A stretch of DNA of 64,000 bases from Spirochaetota bacterium (GCA_017999915.1 JAGNKX010000010.1:138381-202380); one strand, 5' to 3'. Shown: positions 44,543 through 53,342, numbered from the stretch's first letter. The notes: generated from the sequence alone by a model not told the origin. Made by a program: numbers and translations.

Positions 44543-44947
44543 TCAGCGTTTTACTGACAGGGCGATGCGGGTGACGCCGGACTGGCGGATGAGGCCCATG
44601 ACGCGGGCTATGGCGCCGTAGGGGAGCCGCTCGTCCGCGGAAAGTGTCACCCTCATGTTGGGCCGGTACTTTGACTCCTTTGCCAGGTTGGCGACCATTC
44701 TCTCCTCGTTGACCTCGGTATCCTCCATCATGAGCTTGCCGTCCTTGGTGAGGGCGATCTGCACCGACTGCTGTATGTTCGGGTCCGCCGCGTTGACCTT
44801 GGGGAGGTTGATATTCACCGATTCCATCTTGAGGAAGTTCGCCGTGACCATGAATATGACCAGGAGAACGAGGAGCACGTCGACCATCGGCGTGATATTG
44901 ATATAACCGATTTCGTCGTCGTCGCCGCTGCCGGGTAGTAATGCCAT
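44543..44947 (-). CDS. exbD: ExbD/TolR-family proton-channel subunit
   Basis: The 134-aa protein has one membrane helix with the key proton-carrying Asp in INITPMVDVLLVLLVIFMVTA, then a periplasmic domain ending in RLPYGAIARVMGLIRQSG. It forms the ion channel with ExbB and energises TonB. It lies six bases after exbB and 14 before tonB, so the three are co-transcribed. ATG 44947 is preceded by a GAGGTAAC-like site. Length is typical (130-145). Confidence 0.93.
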   Translation of the reverse strand: MALLPGSGDDDEIGYINITPMVDVLLVLLVIFMVTANFLKMESVNINLPKVNAADPNIQQSVQIALTKDGKLMMEDTEVNEERMVANLAKESKYRPNMRVTLSADERLPYGAIARVMGLIRQSGVTRIALSVKR

Positions 44948-44953
44948 GATATG

Positions 44954-45631
44954 TTACCTCTTAACGCTTTTCCGCGTCGCTTTCGGCGCTTTGGTCTCGG
45001 CGGGAGCCGCCTTGTGCACATGCAGGCTCGCGCTTATCTCCCGCGAGAGGATCTCAAGCCGCTGGATGATTGTCTTGACCTTCTTGGAAAAGTAGTTGTT
45101 GGCCATGACCACGGGAATGGCGATGAAGAGGCCGGCCGCCGTGGCCAGCAGGGCCTTGGAGATGCTGCGCATGACCACGTCCGCTCCGGAGCTGCCGAGG
45201 GTGCCGAGGCCGTGGAACGCCTTGATGACGCCCAGGACCGTGCCGAGGAGCCCGATGAAGGGGGCGTTGTTGCCCAGGGTGTTCAGGATGGTCAGCCGTT
45301 TCTCGAGCTCTATCTTTTCCTCTAATATCTTCCCGGCCATGAGGTCCTGAAGGCCGTGGGCGTTGTCGCTGGCGTGTTCGATGGAGAAGATGGCGAAACG
45401 GGTGTAGACGTTGTCGCCGAATTCACGGGCCTTGTCGGCCGCCGCCTTGAGATCGCGCTTCCTGAGGAGCGCGATCAATTCTTCCGCAAAGCGGGAGATT
45501 TTCTTGTTGGAATTGCGCTTGAATATGACTGCCCGCTCCATTCCCACCGCCAGGGCAAGGATGCTGGCCAGTATGAGCATGGCAAATACGAAGGTTTCTC
45601 CGTGTCCTACAATGATAAGTATATCTGACAT
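44954..45631 (-). CDS. exbB: ExbB/TolQ/MotA-family proton-channel subunit
   Basis: ATG 45631 gives 225 aa; a GTG two codons earlier is possible. It has three membrane helices, first ETFVFAMLILASILALAVG, and the MotA/TolQ/ExbB core (about 120-185) with LGNNAPFIGLLGTVLGVIKAF and ALLATAAGLFIAIPVVMANNYF. Together with ExbD it forms the proton-driven motor for TonB. The C-terminal tail is basic (KAAPAETKAPKATRKSVKR). Upstream is a TATTAACCG/CGGTTAATA inverted repeat that may be its operator. Confidence 0.93.
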   Translation of the reverse strand: MSDILIIVGHGETFVFAMLILASILALAVGMERAVIFKRNSNKKISRFAEELIALLRKRDLKAAADKAREFGDNVYTRFAIFSIEHASDNAHGLQDLMAGKILEEKIELEKRLTILNTLGNNAPFIGLLGTVLGVIKAFHGLGTLGSSGADVVMRSISKALLATAAGLFIAIPVVMANNYFSKKVKTIIQRLEILSREISASLHVHKAAPAETKAPKATRKSVKR

Positions 45632-45703
45632 AAGCACTCGCTGAAGTATATAATTAAAGTTTTAGATGTGCGAGAATTAAAAATGATACAAAAACTGGCA
45701 TAC

Positions 45704-45723
45704 TATTAACCGAGCGGTTAATA
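45704..45723 (-). promoter_or_regulatory. TetR-operator-like palindrome upstream of exbB
   Basis: TATTAACCG-AG-CGGTTAATA is a perfect 9-bp inverted repeat with a two-base centre, about 73 bases before the exbB start. The ACCG..CGGT core is typical of TetR-family operators, though no tetR gene is in this window. Confidence 0.45.
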
Positions 45724-45828
45724 ATGCAATACTTTTTTTACGCCCTTAATGTTTAAACACGGATCAAGATGATATCTGCTACCGGGTAAATTGATTTTAT
45801 GCCTTGTCCGCGTTTCGCGTACAAATTA

Positions 45829-45983
45829 TGCCCTCACCCCGCCTCCGGCGCGCCCTCTCCCATAAAGCCATGAAAAAAGGAGAGGGCTCCTCTTTAAGCT
45901 CCCCTTCTCCTTTCTTCATTTCTCAATGGGAGAAGGGGCGGGGGGATGAGGGTATGGAATTCGCCGGAGGCGGGGTGAGGGCA
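45829..45983. repeat. Nested palindromic repeat element (155 bp)
   Basis: Outer 22-bp arms 45829-45850 and 45962-45983 are perfect reverse complements (TGCCCTCACCCC end). Inside are two further perfect stems: GCCCTCTCC/GGAGAGGGC (45852-45860 with 45879-45887) and CCCCTTCTCC/GGAGAAGGGG (45901-45910 with 45929-45938). The whole would fold as a three-stem cruciform or RNA. No gene lies inside. CCCTCACCCC-type elements are known to be scattered in many genomes (from memory). Confidence 0.7.
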
Positions 45984-46034
45984 AACATATATTGCGCGCC
46001 TATCGGTTACGCGCCGGAGGCCGGATAAATACAT

Positions 46035-46062
46035 AAAAAAGGCCGCGGATGTGTCCGCGGCC
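46035..46062 (-). terminator. Intrinsic terminator of glnN
   Basis: On the minus strand GGCCGCGGA-CACA-TCCGCGGCC is followed by six T. Stem 46041-46049 with 46054-46062, 27 bases past the glnN stop. Confidence 0.9.
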
Positions 46063-46088
46063 TCTGTAAATTGCTCTGAAATGATCTC

Positions 46089-48257
46089 CTAGTTCACAAA
46101 GAGCATTTCCCAGAATTTCGGCATGGGCCACAGGTCGTCGGCGATCAGCGCCTCCAGCTCGTCCGCCTGTTTCCGTATTTCCGCCATGGCGCCCTTGATG
46201 TCGCTGTTGCAGAACTCCGCCGCTTTCTGGTAGTCATGACCGTGACCGTTGCTTTCCATCCTGGATTTAAGCAGGGCGGTGGAGCCCTCGATGCCGGCGA
46301 TGAGCTCGGCGATACGCTTCAGCAGGTTTTTCTGGGCCGAGAAGTCGACGCCGCCCAGGACCTTTTCCGCCTTGGCGATCGACGAGGCCACCTCGCCCTG
46401 GAACCTTATCGCGGCCGGCAGCACCATGCTGGAAACCATGCTGTGGAGGGCCCGTCCCTCTATCTCGATGTCCTTGATGTACTTCTCGAGCTTGATGGTG
46501 TAGCGCGATTTCAGCTCGATCGGGGAGAGCACCTTGTATTTTTCAAAAAGCTTCGAAGCCTTTTCGGTGTCCAGGGACTTCAGCGCTTCCGGCGTGGTTC
46601 TCATGTTCGGGAGCTTGCGGCGCTCGGCTTCGGCGTGCCATTCGTCGGTGTAGTTGTCGCCCATGAAGAGGATCGGCTTCACCTTCGGCAGCTCTTCCTT
46701 CATGATTTCCATCACGGTATGCTTGATGTTTTCGGTCCCCCGCTTTTCGATCATGTCCGCCACTTCGTCAAGGCTCTCGGCGATGATGGTGTTGACGACG
46801 GTCGCGGCGAAGGATATGTTCTGGGACGAGCCGACGGCGCGGAACTCGAACTTGTTCCCGGTAAAGGCGAAGGGGGAGGTCCGGTTCCGGTCGGAATTGT
46901 CCCTGCTCACCACGGGCAGCGACGATATGCCCAGGTCGATGATCGACTTGTCGGAGGCGTCGGAGGCGACGCCCTTCTCGATGCTCTCGAGAATTTTCGT
47001 CAGCTGGTCGCCGAGAAAGATCGATATGATCGCCGGGGGCGCCTCGTTGGCTCCCAGGCGGTGGTCGTTGGACGCCGATGCCACTGCCGCGCGCAGGAGA
47101 TCTGAGTGCCTGAGCACTGCCTTCATGGTCGCCAGGAGGAACACCAGGAACTGGATGTTGTCATGGGGGGTTTTCCCCGGCTTGAACAGGTTGATGCCGT
47201 CATCGGTCGAGAGGGACCAGTTCACGTGCTTGCCTGACCCGTTGATGCCCGCGAAGGGCTTTTCGTGGAGCAGGACCGCCATGTTGTGCTGGCGCGCCAC
47301 CTGCTGCAGCTTGTCCATGACGAGGAGGTTGTGGTCCACGGCTACATTGGCCTCTTCGAAGATAGGCGCGATCTCGAACTGCGCGGGCGCCACCTCGTTG
47401 TGCCTGGTCTTGGCCGGTATCCCCAGCTTGTACAGCTCTTCCTCGACATCGTGCATGAAGGACTGCATCCGCTCCTTGATGCTGCCGAAGTACTGGTCTT
47501 CGAGCTCCTGGCCTTTCGCCGGCGGCGCTCCCATAAGTGTCCTGCCGGTGAGCACCAGGTCCTGGCGCTTGTAGAAATAATCCATATCGATGCAGAAATA
47601 TTCCTGCTCCGGCCCGAGGTTGGATGTCACTTTCTTCGATTTACGGTTGCCCAGGACCTTCAGGACCCGCATGGCGCTGTCGTTGACCGCCCTGACGGAG
47701 CGGAGGAGCGGCGTCTTCTTGTCCAGGGCCTCGCCGTGGTACGAGATGAAAGCCGTCGGTATGCAGAGGGTGATGCCGATCCCGTTTTTCCGGAGGAAGG
47801 CCGGGCTTGACATGTCCCAGGCCGTGTAGCCGCGGGCCTCGAAGGTGGCGCGGAGTCCGCCGCTGGGGAAGCTCGACGCGTCAGGCTCGCCCTGGACGAG
47901 CTGCTCGCCGGTGAAGCGCTCGATCACTTCGCCCGGGCCGGAGATCTCGATGAAGGCGTCATGCTTTTCCGCTGTGGCGCCGGTCATGGGCTGGAACCAG
48001 TGGGCGAAGTGGGTGGCCCCGTTCTCCAGGGCCCATTCCTTCATGGCGTGGGCCACGGCGTTGGCCGTTTCAATGTCGAGCTTCTTCCCCTTGTCGATGC
48101 TCTCTTTCAGCTTGGCGTAAAATACCTTGGGTAATTTTGCCTGCATCACTTTATCGTTAAAAGTGTCCTCGCCGAAGTAGCTGGAGATGGGGAGGTCTTT
48201 CTCTTTCTCGACCGTATAGGTTCTCTCGGTCGCGATGGTCGGTGTTACTTTCTTCAT
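46089..48257 (-). CDS. glnN: Glutamine synthetase type III
   Basis: GSIII ligates ammonium to glutamate using ATP, the main route of nitrogen assimilation. The 722-aa length, the N-terminal block with YFGEDTFNDKVMQAKLPK, the catalytic EQEYFCIDMDY and KTRHNEVAPAQFEIAPIFEEANVAVDHN, and the GSGKHVNWSLST motif mark the type III family, distinct from the usual 450-aa type I. C-terminal ATP-binding AVGSSQNISFAATVVN is present. It is preceded by a strong promoter and followed by a strong terminator, so it is monocistronic. No amtB or PII gene is beside it. Confidence 0.96.
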   Translation of the reverse strand: MKKVTPTIATERTYTVEKEKDLPISSYFGEDTFNDKVMQAKLPKVFYAKLKESIDKGKKLDIETANAVAHAMKEWALENGATHFAHWFQPMTGATAEKHDAFIEISGPGEVIERFTGEQLVQGEPDASSFPSGGLRATFEARGYTAWDMSSPAFLRKNGIGITLCIPTAFISYHGEALDKKTPLLRSVRAVNDSAMRVLKVLGNRKSKKVTSNLGPEQEYFCIDMDYFYKRQDLVLTGRTLMGAPPAKGQELEDQYFGSIKERMQSFMHDVEEELYKLGIPAKTRHNEVAPAQFEIAPIFEEANVAVDHNLLVMDKLQQVARQHNMAVLLHEKPFAGINGSGKHVNWSLSTDDGINLFKPGKTPHDNIQFLVFLLATMKAVLRHSDLLRAAVASASNDHRLGANEAPPAIISIFLGDQLTKILESIEKGVASDASDKSIIDLGISSLPVVSRDNSDRNRTSPFAFTGNKFEFRAVGSSQNISFAATVVNTIIAESLDEVADMIEKRGTENIKHTVMEIMKEELPKVKPILFMGDNYTDEWHAEAERRKLPNMRTTPEALKSLDTEKASKLFEKYKVLSPIELKSRYTIKLEKYIKDIEIEGRALHSMVSSMVLPAAIRFQGEVASSIAKAEKVLGGVDFSAQKNLLKRIAELIAGIEGSTALLKSRMESNGHGHDYQKAAEFCNSDIKGAMAEIRKQADELEALIADDLWPMPKFWEMLFVN

Positions 48258-48669
48258 GGATGCCTCCAGTGCGAATTAGTGATATTGTAAAAACAAAGGG
48301 AATATAATTTTTCCCGCTCCTGTTTGTCAACAGTTGCGTTGCGGTAGCAGCCTCAAATCGCCCTAATTTAACATTAGTGTAATAAAAACCGCCTCTACCG
48401 AGTCCGAAAGGCGTTCCGCAGGGCCGAAATCATTTATAAAATCAGTTCAGATTGGGTTTTCCTGTTACTTTCTGCCACCTCGATAATTTCGTTTCAAGTC
48501 ATTTTTATGCCTTGCATGAAATCATCTCCGCCTCTTCCTGAATTAATTGATGTCGAGGTTGACATTTTATCGCAATTTCCGCACAGTGTATAGACGCGGC
48601 CGGTTGACGGTGAGGGCCCCGCGGCCGTGAATATACTGGCTTTTATCGGGCTGAATTTCAAGAACAAAA
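48258..48669. other. Divergent intergenic region of glnN and rsmA
   Basis: Holds the glnN promoter (48301-48330). The rest has no gene; two GCGGCCG copies occur near 48596-48628 in a GC-rich patch before rsmA, without a clear function. Confidence 0.4.
48301..48330 (-). promoter_or_regulatory. Sigma70-type promoter of glnN
   Basis: Minus-strand TTGACA (48330-48325) and TATATT (48306-48301), 18 bases apart, about 44 bases before the ATG. No sigma54-type GG-N10-GC element was seen, so nitrogen control, if any, is not through sigma54 here. Confidence 0.6.
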
Positions 48670-49527
48670 ATGAATACCGTTGAAATCAAAGAGACCATCG
48701 AGCGCCTGGGCCTGCATCCGAACAGGCGCCTCGGTCAGAATTTTCTCGTTTCCAGGGAAGCCAGGGAAAAGATCGTCGGGGCCATGGAATGCACCGGCGC
48801 GGACCGGGTCCTCGAGATAGGCCCGGGCCTCGGCTCCCTCACGGAGCTGCTGGTGGAACGGGCGGGCCACGTGACGGCGATGGAGATCGACGCCGGATTC
48901 TGCCGGTACCTTGCCGACCGATTCGGCGCCAGGGAAAACTTCACCCTGGTCCACGGGGATTTCCTGAAAAATCCGCCCCCCGACACCTTTAACAAGATCG
49001 TGTCGAATCTTCCCTATTATTGCTCTTCCGAAATACTATTTGAATTCACCCGTTACCGGGCGACGCCGGTCTACGTGATGCTCCAGAAGGAGGTCGCCGG
49101 GCGCATCACCGCGGCCCCCGGCAGTAAAAGCTACGGCGCCCTCACGGTGACCCTCGGGTTCTACTACGAGGCGCGCCGGTTGTTGACCGTGCCGCGGGAA
49201 TCCTTTTATCCCAGGCCCGACGTGACGTCGTCGTTCCTTGTCCTGTCCCGCCGTCCTTCGCTCCCCCTTGAGGGAAATGACGTAGACCTCTTTCACCGGC
49301 TGGTGAAATCGGCCTTCTGGGGCAGAAGGAAGACCATTGTCGCGGCTCTGACCGGATCGCCCCACCTTGACCTGGACAGGGGCGGCGCGGCGCGCATCCT
49401 TGCCGCTGCCGGCGTCGATGGGGCCAGGCGCGGCGAGGAGCTGACCCGGGAGGAGTATGTGGCCCTGGCACGGGCTATGGGAACGGAGAATATCTCTCGC
49501 AGAGGCGCGGAGACGCAGGGGGAATAG
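48670..49527 (+). CDS. rsmA: 16S rRNA (adenine1518/1519-N6) dimethyltransferase
   Basis: RsmA (KsgA) dimethylates two adenines in the 3' end of 16S rRNA. Motifs: RLGQNFLV at the N-terminus, VLEIGPGLGSLTELL (SAM), AMEIDAGFCRYLADRF, NLPYYCSSEILFEF (NLPY catalytic block), and PRPDVTSSFLVL. It is 285 aa. The last dozen residues (SRRGAETQGE) lie within a CGCAGAG-type repeat, so the native C-terminus may have been replaced by repeat sequence. The gene stands alone between divergent glnN and the radical SAM gene 93 bases downstream. Confidence 0.95.
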   Translation: MNTVEIKETIERLGLHPNRRLGQNFLVSREAREKIVGAMECTGADRVLEIGPGLGSLTELLVERAGHVTAMEIDAGFCRYLADRFGARENFTLVHGDFLKNPPPDTFNKIVSNLPYYCSSEILFEFTRYRATPVYVMLQKEVAGRITAAPGSKSYGALTVTLGFYYEARRLLTVPRESFYPRPDVTSSFLVLSRRPSLPLEGNDVDLFHRLVKSAFWGRRKTIVAALTGSPHLDLDRGGAARILAAAGVDGARRGEELTREEYVALARAMGTENISRRGAETQGE

Positions 49528-49589
49528 GGTTTATTGCGATATGATAATCTATATTTTCTCTGCGACTCTGCGTCTCCGCGAGAAATATA
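49491..49589. repeat. CGCAGAG-type inverted repeat over rsmA 3' end
   Basis: Left arm 49491-49523 (CTCGCAGAGGCGCGGAGACG core) and right arm 49551-49589 (TGCGACTCTGCGTCTCCGCG core) are imperfect inverted copies. The same unit flanks the GxxExxY fragment at 38327-38497. The left arm encodes the last residues and stop of rsmA. Confidence 0.6.
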
Positions 49590-49619
49590 AAAATGAGTTG
49601 AAGCCGGAAAGGCTGTTGA

Positions 49620-52067
49620 ATGAATAGTGTCATGGAACATATGAAGCGAATCGACCAGCCAACAATTGAAAAACTCCTTTCGCGCGTGCAGAAGCCCGGG
49701 CGCTACATGGGCCGCGAGCTCAACATGATCGTCAAGGAAGGCGCCCCCTTCCGCATGGCCCTGTCGTATCCGGACCTGTACGAAGTGGCCATGTCCAACA
49801 ACGGGATACGCATCCTCTACGACATTGTGAACGCCATCGATGGCGCCGCCTGCGAACGGGTCTTTGCCGTGTCTGACGATTTCGCCGAAGCCCTCCGCTC
49901 CGGGGGCGTCCCCCTGTACACCCTCGAGACCTTCACGCCCCTGTGCGGCCTCGATCTCATCGGCTTCAACCTTTCCCACGAGCTTCTTTTCACCAACGTC
50001 CTGCAGGTCCTCGACCTGGGCGGCATCCCCCTGCGCCGCCGGGACCGGGGCGAGGGGTCGCCGATAGTTATCGCCGGAGGCGAGGCGGTGTCCAATCCCT
50101 TCCCGATGGGCGATTTCATCGACGCCTTTTTCATCGGCGACGGCGAGGAGGGGATCGTCGACATCGTGAAGGCCCTGATGGCGGCGAAGGCAGAGGGCCT
50201 GGACAGGACGCGGACCCTGGCCCGTATCGGCGGGATCGAGGGTGTGCTGCTGCCGTCGTTGTACGACGGCGCCGGGGATGGGCCGCTTGTGCGGAAGAGG
50301 GTGTACCGCGGCGCGGCCCTGGTCGACCCTGTGAAGCCCCTGGTGCCGGGCATCCGCATCGCCCAGGAGCGCATCGTCATCGAGGCGAGCCGGGGCTGCA
50401 CCAATTTCTGCAATTTTTGCCACGCCGGTTTCTACGATCTTCCTTACCGCTGCTACGATCACCGGGAGATCGCCGGCCGCATACGCGAGATCGCCCGGAA
50501 CACCGGGTACAACGAGGTCACCCTCTCGTCGCTGTCCATCAGCGATTATCCGAAGCTGGTGTCCCTCTTCAACCATGTCCTTCCGGACCTCACGGCCATG
50601 GGGATCTCGGTGTCGTTCCCGTCCCTGCGGGTCGACACGGCCACGCTGCCGCTCATCGAGCAGGTCTCTGAGCTTCGGCGGGCGTCCCTCACCTTCGCGG
50701 TGGAGTCCGCCTCCGAGGAGCTCCGCGCCAGGTCGAACAAGAGGGTCTTCGTTCGGGACCTCATGGAGATCGTGGGGCACGTGTACGCCCGCGGGTGGAA
50801 GGTCATCAAGCTCTATTTCATGATCGGTCTGCCGGGATGTGAAAACCATGACGAAGCGGCGGATATCATCGCCCTGTTGAAGGAACTGCACCGCATCGGC
50901 GGGCGGAAGCTGGACATCAACGTGACCGTGTCCCCCTTCGTGCCCAAGCCCCACACTCCCTTTCAGCGGGAGCGCCAGATGGGCAGGGACTACTTCGAGG
51001 ACGCGGTCTGCCGGATCAAGCGCGGCCTGCCGCGGTCCATCACGGTCAAGAACCATAACGTGGAATCTTCCATCATCGAGGGGGTCCTGGCCAGGGGTGA
51101 CGCACGCCTGGGTGATGCCATCGAGAGTGCATACCGGGAAGGGTGCCGCTTCGATTCATGGGACGAGCATTTCAGGTATGATATATGGAAGCGTGTCCTT
51201 GACGGGTGTCTCCCCGGATGGGAGGGGAGACTGGGTGAACGACTTGAGGGACAGCTCCCCTGGCGCCTTGTCCAGACCGGTTTCGAAGGGCTGGTGGAAA
51301 AGCGGGCCGCCGCGAGCGAAGCGGGCGCGTCCCTGCGCGAGAGGGTCCCCCGCACTCCCGGGGCCATCGACACAGCCCGTATCGAGGAGGCCCGGCGCAG
51401 CTTCGAGAAACGCTATGCGGTCACCGGCAGGATGCGGGTCCGCTTCGCCAAGACGGGCCTGGCGCGGTTCATTCCCCACATCGATTTCATGGAAATAGTG
51501 AAAAGGGCCCTGCGGATGGCGGAGGCCCCTGTGGCCATGACCCAGGGCTTCAACAAGCGGGAGCGCCTGTCAGCGGGCTTTCCCACGCCCCTGGGCGTTG
51601 AAAGCGAGGCGGAGCTGGTTGACGTGGATCTTTATGGCGCCATGGCCGGCGACATCCTCAATCTTCTCAACGCCTCCCTCCCGGAGGGGATCGCCGCAAC
51701 CGCAATCCGATCCCTTGACATGAAGGCAACCTCGCTCATGGCGGTGACCGGCGTCATCGAGTACCGGGTTACGGCCGCTTCCGGTATCGGTGCGGTCATC
51801 AACGGCCTTGCCGCGGAGCCCGATTTTGTGAAGCATGGGAAGAGATTGGATCGTGTCGTTTCCTTCAATACGGTGGTGCATTCGTACGACCGGGAAGGGG
51901 AGAGTTCGATTGTGCTGCGGCTCTACGCCGGTTCCGGGGAATCGGTGAGGATCGATGACGCGGTGAAGGTATTGGCCGCTGCGGAATTCAGCGCCATGCA
52001 GGGCCTCCGCCTCGTCAAAATGGAACAATATGTGGTAGCCGAAGGGAAACTCTCAAGGATTGAGTAA
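49620..52067 (+). CDS. B12-binding-like radical SAM protein with DUF2344 domain
   Basis: The 815-aa protein is a fusion. Residues about 1-540 are the TIGR03960 radical SAM family, with an N-terminal segment of the cobalamin-binding-like sort and the 4Fe-4S motif Cys260-x3-Cys264-x2-Cys267 (GCTNFCNFC) in ASRGC. Residues about 590-815 are a DUF2344/TIGR03936 domain (MRVRFAKTGLARFIPHIDFMEIVKRALR). The two parts are separate genes in some bacteria and are usually near ribosomal L21/L27 or RNase genes. The reaction is unknown; a role in rRNA or tRNA modification is often proposed. AAAGG precedes ATG 49620. Confidence 0.9.
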   Translation: MNSVMEHMKRIDQPTIEKLLSRVQKPGRYMGRELNMIVKEGAPFRMALSYPDLYEVAMSNNGIRILYDIVNAIDGAACERVFAVSDDFAEALRSGGVPLYTLETFTPLCGLDLIGFNLSHELLFTNVLQVLDLGGIPLRRRDRGEGSPIVIAGGEAVSNPFPMGDFIDAFFIGDGEEGIVDIVKALMAAKAEGLDRTRTLARIGGIEGVLLPSLYDGAGDGPLVRKRVYRGAALVDPVKPLVPGIRIAQERIVIEASRGCTNFCNFCHAGFYDLPYRCYDHREIAGRIREIARNTGYNEVTLSSLSISDYPKLVSLFNHVLPDLTAMGISVSFPSLRVDTATLPLIEQVSELRRASLTFAVESASEELRARSNKRVFVRDLMEIVGHVYARGWKVIKLYFMIGLPGCENHDEAADIIALLKELHRIGGRKLDINVTVSPFVPKPHTPFQRERQMGRDYFEDAVCRIKRGLPRSITVKNHNVESSIIEGVLARGDARLGDAIESAYREGCRFDSWDEHFRYDIWKRVLDGCLPGWEGRLGERLEGQLPWRLVQTGFEGLVEKRAAASEAGASLRERVPRTPGAIDTARIEEARRSFEKRYAVTGRMRVRFAKTGLARFIPHIDFMEIVKRALRMAEAPVAMTQGFNKRERLSAGFPTPLGVESEAELVDVDLYGAMAGDILNLLNASLPEGIAATAIRSLDMKATSLMAVTGVIEYRVTAASGIGAVINGLAAEPDFVKHGKRLDRVVSFNTVVHSYDREGESSIVLRLYAGSGESVRIDDAVKVLAAAEFSAMQGLRLVKMEQYVVAEGKLSRIE

Positions 52068-52118
52068 AATCGGTCCACTCACCCCTATGGGGCCGAACCG
52101 GTGTTATCATGACGGTGA

Positions 52119-52442
52119 TTATTTGATGTCATCTTCATTATCGTATATTTGAATTAATTTGTCCAATGTCGCCAGTATCATGAGATCCAATACATCTTTC
52201 GATGGACTCAGTAATCCGATTTTACCGTCAATTTTATTCAACTCCTTGTTGACGGTGATGAGTAAGCCCATACCCGCCGAATCTATAAAAGGCACGTCCC
52301 TGAGATCCAGGATTATGCTTTTTGTTTTTTCATGAATGAATTTGAATAATACTTCTCTTACTTCTTTGCTGCTGAAATAATCCAGTTCGCCTTTCAGTAT
52401 TACTATTTTATGATTTCTTGAATCCCGGTGACTTATTTCCAT
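52119..52442 (-). CDS. STAS-domain anti-sigma factor antagonist
   Basis: Start ATG 52442 gives 107 aa; the longer frame from 52550 adds unrelated residues and has no ribosome site. The STAS fold is clear: KIVILKGELDYFSSKEVREVL, SIILDLRDVPFIDSAGMGLLITV, with DSAG(M)GL where the regulatory Ser is phosphorylated by an anti-sigma kinase. Such proteins free a sigma factor in partner-switching systems. No RsbW-type kinase or PP2C phosphatase is adjacent. It is divergent from another STAS gene, 191 bases away in AT-rich DNA. Confidence 0.85.
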   Translation of the reverse strand: MEISHRDSRNHKIVILKGELDYFSSKEVREVLFKFIHEKTKSIILDLRDVPFIDSAGMGLLITVNKELNKIDGKIGLLSPSKDVLDLMILATLDKLIQIYDNEDDIK

Positions 52443-52633
52443 AATTTTCGGCCATTTTGTATAATTAAATTGTGCTCTATCTGAAATAGATAGAAGGGAT
52501 TGAATGGACCCAATCAATGCCAGTTTGAAACATCGAACCGGAAATTTCAATATAAAAAAAAGGTGGACAGGACTCTATAGATATACTTTTATTCAATATA
52601 TACATAATACTGCACATAGGGCGGGTGTGAACC

Positions 52634-52966
52634 ATGATTGAAGTCATCGATAAGGGTGGCAAGCTGTTCCTGATCAAAATCGTGGTACGGCAAGTCTACA
52701 CGCAGGATATTCCCAATCTTAAAGAATTGCTTCTGGAAGCAATAAGTGATTATGGAATAAAGAAGCTTGTTATCGATCTCAGCGATGTATACATGATAAC
52801 AAGTTCGGGATTAGGCGTTTTTTATTATGTCAACAAGAGCCTGGAGTCACAGCTTCGTCTTGCCTCGGTCAATCCGGAAGTGAAGAAAGTTCTGGAAATG
52901 ACCAAGATTATTTCTATTGTCACGATCTGTTCCACCGTTGATGAAGCCATTGCGTCCTTCAATTAA
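52634..52966 (+). CDS. STAS-domain anti-sigma factor antagonist
   Basis: The 110-aa protein has the STAS motif LVIDLSDVYMITSSGLGVFYYV, with Ser-Ser-Gly-Leu-Gly at the phosphorylatable position, and KLFLIKIVVRQVYTQDIPNLKELL in the first strand/helix. The N-terminal VIDKGGKLFLIKI is slightly longer than usual. ATG 52634 follows GGGCGG. It is the divergent partner of the STAS gene at 52119-52442, so two antagonists of a shared or competing switch are likely. No kinase gene is near. Confidence 0.85.
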   Translation: MIEVIDKGGKLFLIKIVVRQVYTQDIPNLKELLLEAISDYGIKKLVIDLSDVYMITSSGLGVFYYVNKSLESQLRLASVNPEVKKVLEMTKIISIVTICSTVDEAIASFN

Positions 52967-53087
52967 CCGGTAAGATCTTTCAGCCTTTCATATAAAGAGA
53001 CGTAATCCCGCCGAGAGGACGATATAGACCGTGGGTTGTGAGTTGTTGACAGCGGGTAATGGGGGGCGGTCGAGTCCATTTTTTTAC

Positions 53088-53116
53088 TTGAAATATCCGT
53101 ACCCCAAAATTATATT
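53088..53116 (+). promoter_or_regulatory. Promoter of the small Pro-rich peptide gene
   Basis: TTGAAA (53088-53093) and TATATT (53111-53116) with a 17-base spacer; leader of about 60 bases to ATG 53181. Confidence 0.55.
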
Positions 53117-53180
53117 TAAATTGAGTTATGGCTCATTGTAAGGGGAGCCTGTCCGAATAAAGTATAATAAGGAGGGGATT

Positions 53181-53342
53181 ATGGAAATAACCAACATCAG
53201 CGGTCCCGATGTGGTCCCCCGCGGTTTTTCCACGGAGCCGCCCCGCCAGGAGGAGCCTGTGAGAAATGAGCCCGCCCCTGTTAATAGAAACCCTGAACCG
53301 GCCGAAAATAACAAGGGAACCACTATCGACAGCTACGCATAG
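53181..53342 (+). CDS. 53-aa proline-rich peptide
   Basis: ATG 53181 has a textbook AAGGAGGGG site four bases upstream, and a promoter 65 bases before. The 53-residue product begins MEITNISGPDVVPRGF, is rich in Pro, Asn and Glu, and ends NNKGTTIDSYA. No hydrophobic segment, so it is cytoplasmic or secreted by a nonstandard path. No family is recognised; the C-terminal GTTID.YA is reminiscent of short flagellar-related peptides but this is weak. The next gene starts nine bases after the stop, so they form an operon. Confidence 0.55.
   Translation: MEITNISGPDVVPRGFSTEPPRQEEPVRNEPAPVNRNPEPAENNKGTTIDSYA

Noticed and set aside
49293-51056. 587-codon minus-strand frame across rsmA and the radical SAM gene
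   Set aside because: It spans two genes and the repeat between them, with no domain of its own.
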